From Pseudomonas donghuensis (GTDB lineage Bacteria > Pseudomonadota > Gammaproteobacteria > Pseudomonadales > Pseudomonadaceae): a stretch of 40,877 nucleotides of DNA. The position numbers and the translations under genes are program-made. The DNA lies in contig NZ_JH650780.1 in assembly GCF_000259195.1 (NCBI RefSeq), forward strand, positions 1 through 40,877. The letters run 5' to 3'. Positions 39,383 to 40,877 of the stretch are shown here, one piece after another (the first letter of the stretch is position 1; each line of letters starts with the position of its first letter). A model generated the notes under the pieces. That model was not told the DNA's origin and ran no database searches. It was given only the letters and a program-made list of their open reading frames with translations.

Positions 39383-40698
39383 ACGCCCCGGCCCCGGGTG
39401 TGCTCGAGCAATTACTGGCCCATTACCTGGGCCTGGAGCGCCAGGCCCGGGCTGCTACCACCGTCGAGGCCCTGGCGTTCGCCATGGTCAACGATGGCCA
39501 GGCGCTGTTCGGCTACCGCCATGCCGTGCTGCTGATCGCCAACAAGGTCCGGGCGCTTACCGGCATTAGTGTGATCGAGCCCAATGCGCCGTTCGTGGCG
39601 TTCATCGAGCGGGCGGTCGGCTGCCTGGAGAACGCCAAGCAGCTGGCCGTGGCTGCTCCGGTGCTCGCGCAGGCGCTGGATGCGGCCAGCCGCGAGGACT
39701 GGCAGGCACTGTCGGCGGCCGAAGCGTTCTGGCTACCGCTCAAGGACCGTCAAGGCGAGGTGTTCGGTGGCCTCTGGCTGGCCCGCGACACGCCCTGGAG
39801 CGAGGCCGAACAAGCCCTGCTGGTGCAGCTGGGTGATTGCTACAGCCATGCCTGGCAAGCCTTGCAACCTGGCAAACCGTGGCGATTGCGCTGGCCGCTA
39901 CGTACTCGCTGGGCGTTCGCCTGCATCGTCCTGCTGTTGCTGTTGGTGCCGGTGCGCCAGTCGGTACTGGCCCCGGCCGAGGTGGTCCCGCGCAACGCGC
40001 AGGTGGTGGCGGCGCCACTGGACGGGGTGATCGCCGAGTTCCTGGTCAAACCCAACCAGCGAGTGGCCGTCGGCCAGTTGTTGCTACGCTTTGATGCCAC
40101 CAGCCTCAAGGCGCAAGCCGATGTGGCCGAGCGCACCCTTGGCGTGGCCGAGGCCGAACTCAAGGCCAATACCCAGCGGGCCTTCTCCGATGCCGAATCC
40201 GGTGCCCGGCTTGACCTGCTGGCGGCGCGGGTCGAGCAAAAACGTGCGGAACGCGACTATGCCCGCGACCTGCTGGCGCGCACCGAGGTGCGTGCCGAGC
40301 GGGCTGGCATTGCGGTATTCGCCGATGCCCAGCGCTGGACCGGCAAGCCGGTACAAACCGGCGAGCGCCTGCTGGACATCGCCGACCCGACCCAGGCCGA
40401 GTTACGAATCGAACTGCCCGTGGCCGATGCCATCAGCCTGGAGCCGGGCGCCGAGGTAGCCCTGTTTCTCGATAGCGACCCGTTACACCGCCATAGTGCA
40501 CACCTGCAACGAGCCGCTTATCAGGCCCAGAGCACGCCGGCCGGGCAGTTGGCATATCGGCTGGACGCAAGCTTCAGCGATGCGCCTCCGCGTATCGGCT
40601 TGCGCGGCACGGCCAAACTCTTCGGCCAGCGCGCCCCGCTGGCCTTGTACCTGTTGCGCCGGCCGTTGGCGGCGCTGCGTCAGGCGGTGGGTGTTTGA
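39379..40698 (+). CDS. GAF-like domain fused to membrane-anchored HlyD-type adaptor
   Basis: 439 aa. Residues about 1-160 look like a GAF-type sensor domain (LERQARAATTVEALAFAMVND; LFGYRHAVLLIA; FWLPLKDRQGEVFGGLWLARD). A single membrane helix follows at about 177-192 (ACIVLLLLLVPV), then a HlyD part with LDGVIAEFLVKPNQRVAVG (lipoyl half), a coiled-coil segment rich in Ala/Glu/Arg (about 230-310) and a barrel domain. The N-terminal domain would be cytoplasmic and the adaptor part periplasmic. A cytoplasmic sensor joined to an adaptor is uncommon; it may tie export to an intracellular signal. It overlaps both neighbours by 4 nt. Confidence 0.82.
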   Translation: MNAPAPGVLEQLLAHYLGLERQARAATTVEALAFAMVNDGQALFGYRHAVLLIANKVRALTGISVIEPNAPFVAFIERAVGCLENAKQLAVAAPVLAQALDAASREDWQALSAAEAFWLPLKDRQGEVFGGLWLARDTPWSEAEQALLVQLGDCYSHAWQALQPGKPWRLRWPLRTRWAFACIVLLLLLVPVRQSVLAPAEVVPRNAQVVAAPLDGVIAEFLVKPNQRVAVGQLLLRFDATSLKAQADVAERTLGVAEAELKANTQRAFSDAESGARLDLLAARVEQKRAERDYARDLLARTEVRAERAGIAVFADAQRWTGKPVQTGERLLDIADPTQAELRIELPVADAISLEPGAEVALFLDSDPLHRHSAHLQRAAYQAQSTPAGQLAYRLDASFSDAPPRIGLRGTAKLFGQRAPLALYLLRRPLAALRQAVGV

Positions 40699-40877
40699 GC
40701 CTGCCCGCCCTGCGCCAGGACCTGCAGCTCTCGGCCAGTGCGCCGGGGCTGGACGGGGCGCCGCAGTGGACCTTGGCCGACCCGTTGCGCGGGCGCTACT
40801 TCAAGCTCGGCGCACCGGCCATGCGCCTGTTGCGGCACTGGGCCCTGGGCGACCCGCGGCGGGTGCTGGCAGCCGCC
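40695..40877 (+). CDS. N-terminal part of probable M50-like/HlyD-type membrane protein, cut by window edge
   Basis: 61 codons are visible from TTG at 40695, overlapping the previous stop (TTGA). The start LSLPALRQDLQLSASAPGLD, then PQWTLADPLRGRYFKLG and RLLRHWALGD, is the PqqD-like opening seen in large Pseudomonas proteins that combine a site-2-protease-like (M50) membrane domain with a biotinyl-lipoyl adaptor region. This is recognised from the short N-terminus only, so the product name is tentative. It completes a tightly coupled three-gene export unit. Confidence 0.6.
   Translation, partial: MSLPALRQDLQLSASAPGLDGAPQWTLADPLRGRYFKLGAPAMRLLRHWALGDPRRVLAAA

Overview
The window is GC-rich chromosomal DNA from a gamma-proteobacterium, almost certainly a Pseudomonas of the putida/fluorescens group. 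This is judged from codon bias, the REP elements (GTGGGAGCTGGCTTGCCAGCG type), the protein families, and AAnAAnAA motifs at ribosome-binding sites of the kind read by Hfq/Crc in this genus. There are no rRNA or tRNA genes, IS elements, prophage genes or CRISPR arrays. Coding density is high; 34 complete genes and one gene cut by the right edge are called.

Layout. (1) 31-2054: a LysR regulator, a 71-aa hydrophilic protein and an MgtC/SapB membrane protein with a long, foldable leader. (2) 2518-6319: a three-gene efflux operon (FUSC/AaeB-like permease, DUF1656, HlyD adaptor; all non-ATG starts), then an orphan carotenoid-hydroxylase-like membrane protein. (3) 6458-8676: RidA, PLP-dependent dehydratase, AraC regulator. 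(4) 8686-13541: BASS-family transporter, DyP peroxidase plus nitrilase-superfamily hydrolase, Kup potassium transporter. (5) 13550-17506, minus strand: MocR-type regulator, TIM-barrel sugar isomerase-like protein and MFS permease. The TIM-barrel gene has a leader in which a 12-bp stem buries its Shine-Dalgarno sequence. (6) 17696-24055: a seven-gene catabolic operon (quinone oxidoreductase, TauD-type dioxygenase, BKACE, MFS, DsbA-like, Rieske ferredoxin-like, YeiH-like exporter). (7) 24255-25271, minus: an AraC regulator with a PF12625-type sensor domain. (8) 25548-36558: serine hydrolase, DUF1302 outer-membrane protein, DUF1329 periplasmic protein, Ycf48-like propeller, RND/MMPL permease, acyl-CoA dehydrogenase, acyl-CoA synthetase. 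(9) 36620-38386, minus: GMC oxidoreductase. (10) 38621 to the end: two HlyD-type adaptors and the start of a third, probably M50-like, gene.

The strongest new signal joins blocks 6, 7 and 8. A 16-bp sequence, TGTCATCAAATGAAAA, occurs identically upstream of the dioxygenase/BKACE operon and upstream of the hydrolase/envelope operon. A third near-copy (TGTCGTCAAATGAGAA) lies by the AraC gene. Each of the three is followed exactly 21 bp later by a weaker copy on the same strand, the geometry of tandem AraC-family sites. AAnAAnAA motifs recur in the 5' regions of the AraC, quinone oxidoreductase, BKACE, MFS, DUF1302 and DUF1329 genes. I infer one roughly 19-kb regulon under AraC control and catabolite repression. 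It would bring a hydrophobic or esterified compound across the envelope (DUF1302/DUF1329/propeller/RND), hydrolyse it, activate it to a CoA thioester, oxidise it, and process a beta-keto acid with BKACE. The substrate cannot be read from the sequence; the TauD-like enzyme with a YeiH-like exporter makes a sulfonated compound one possibility.
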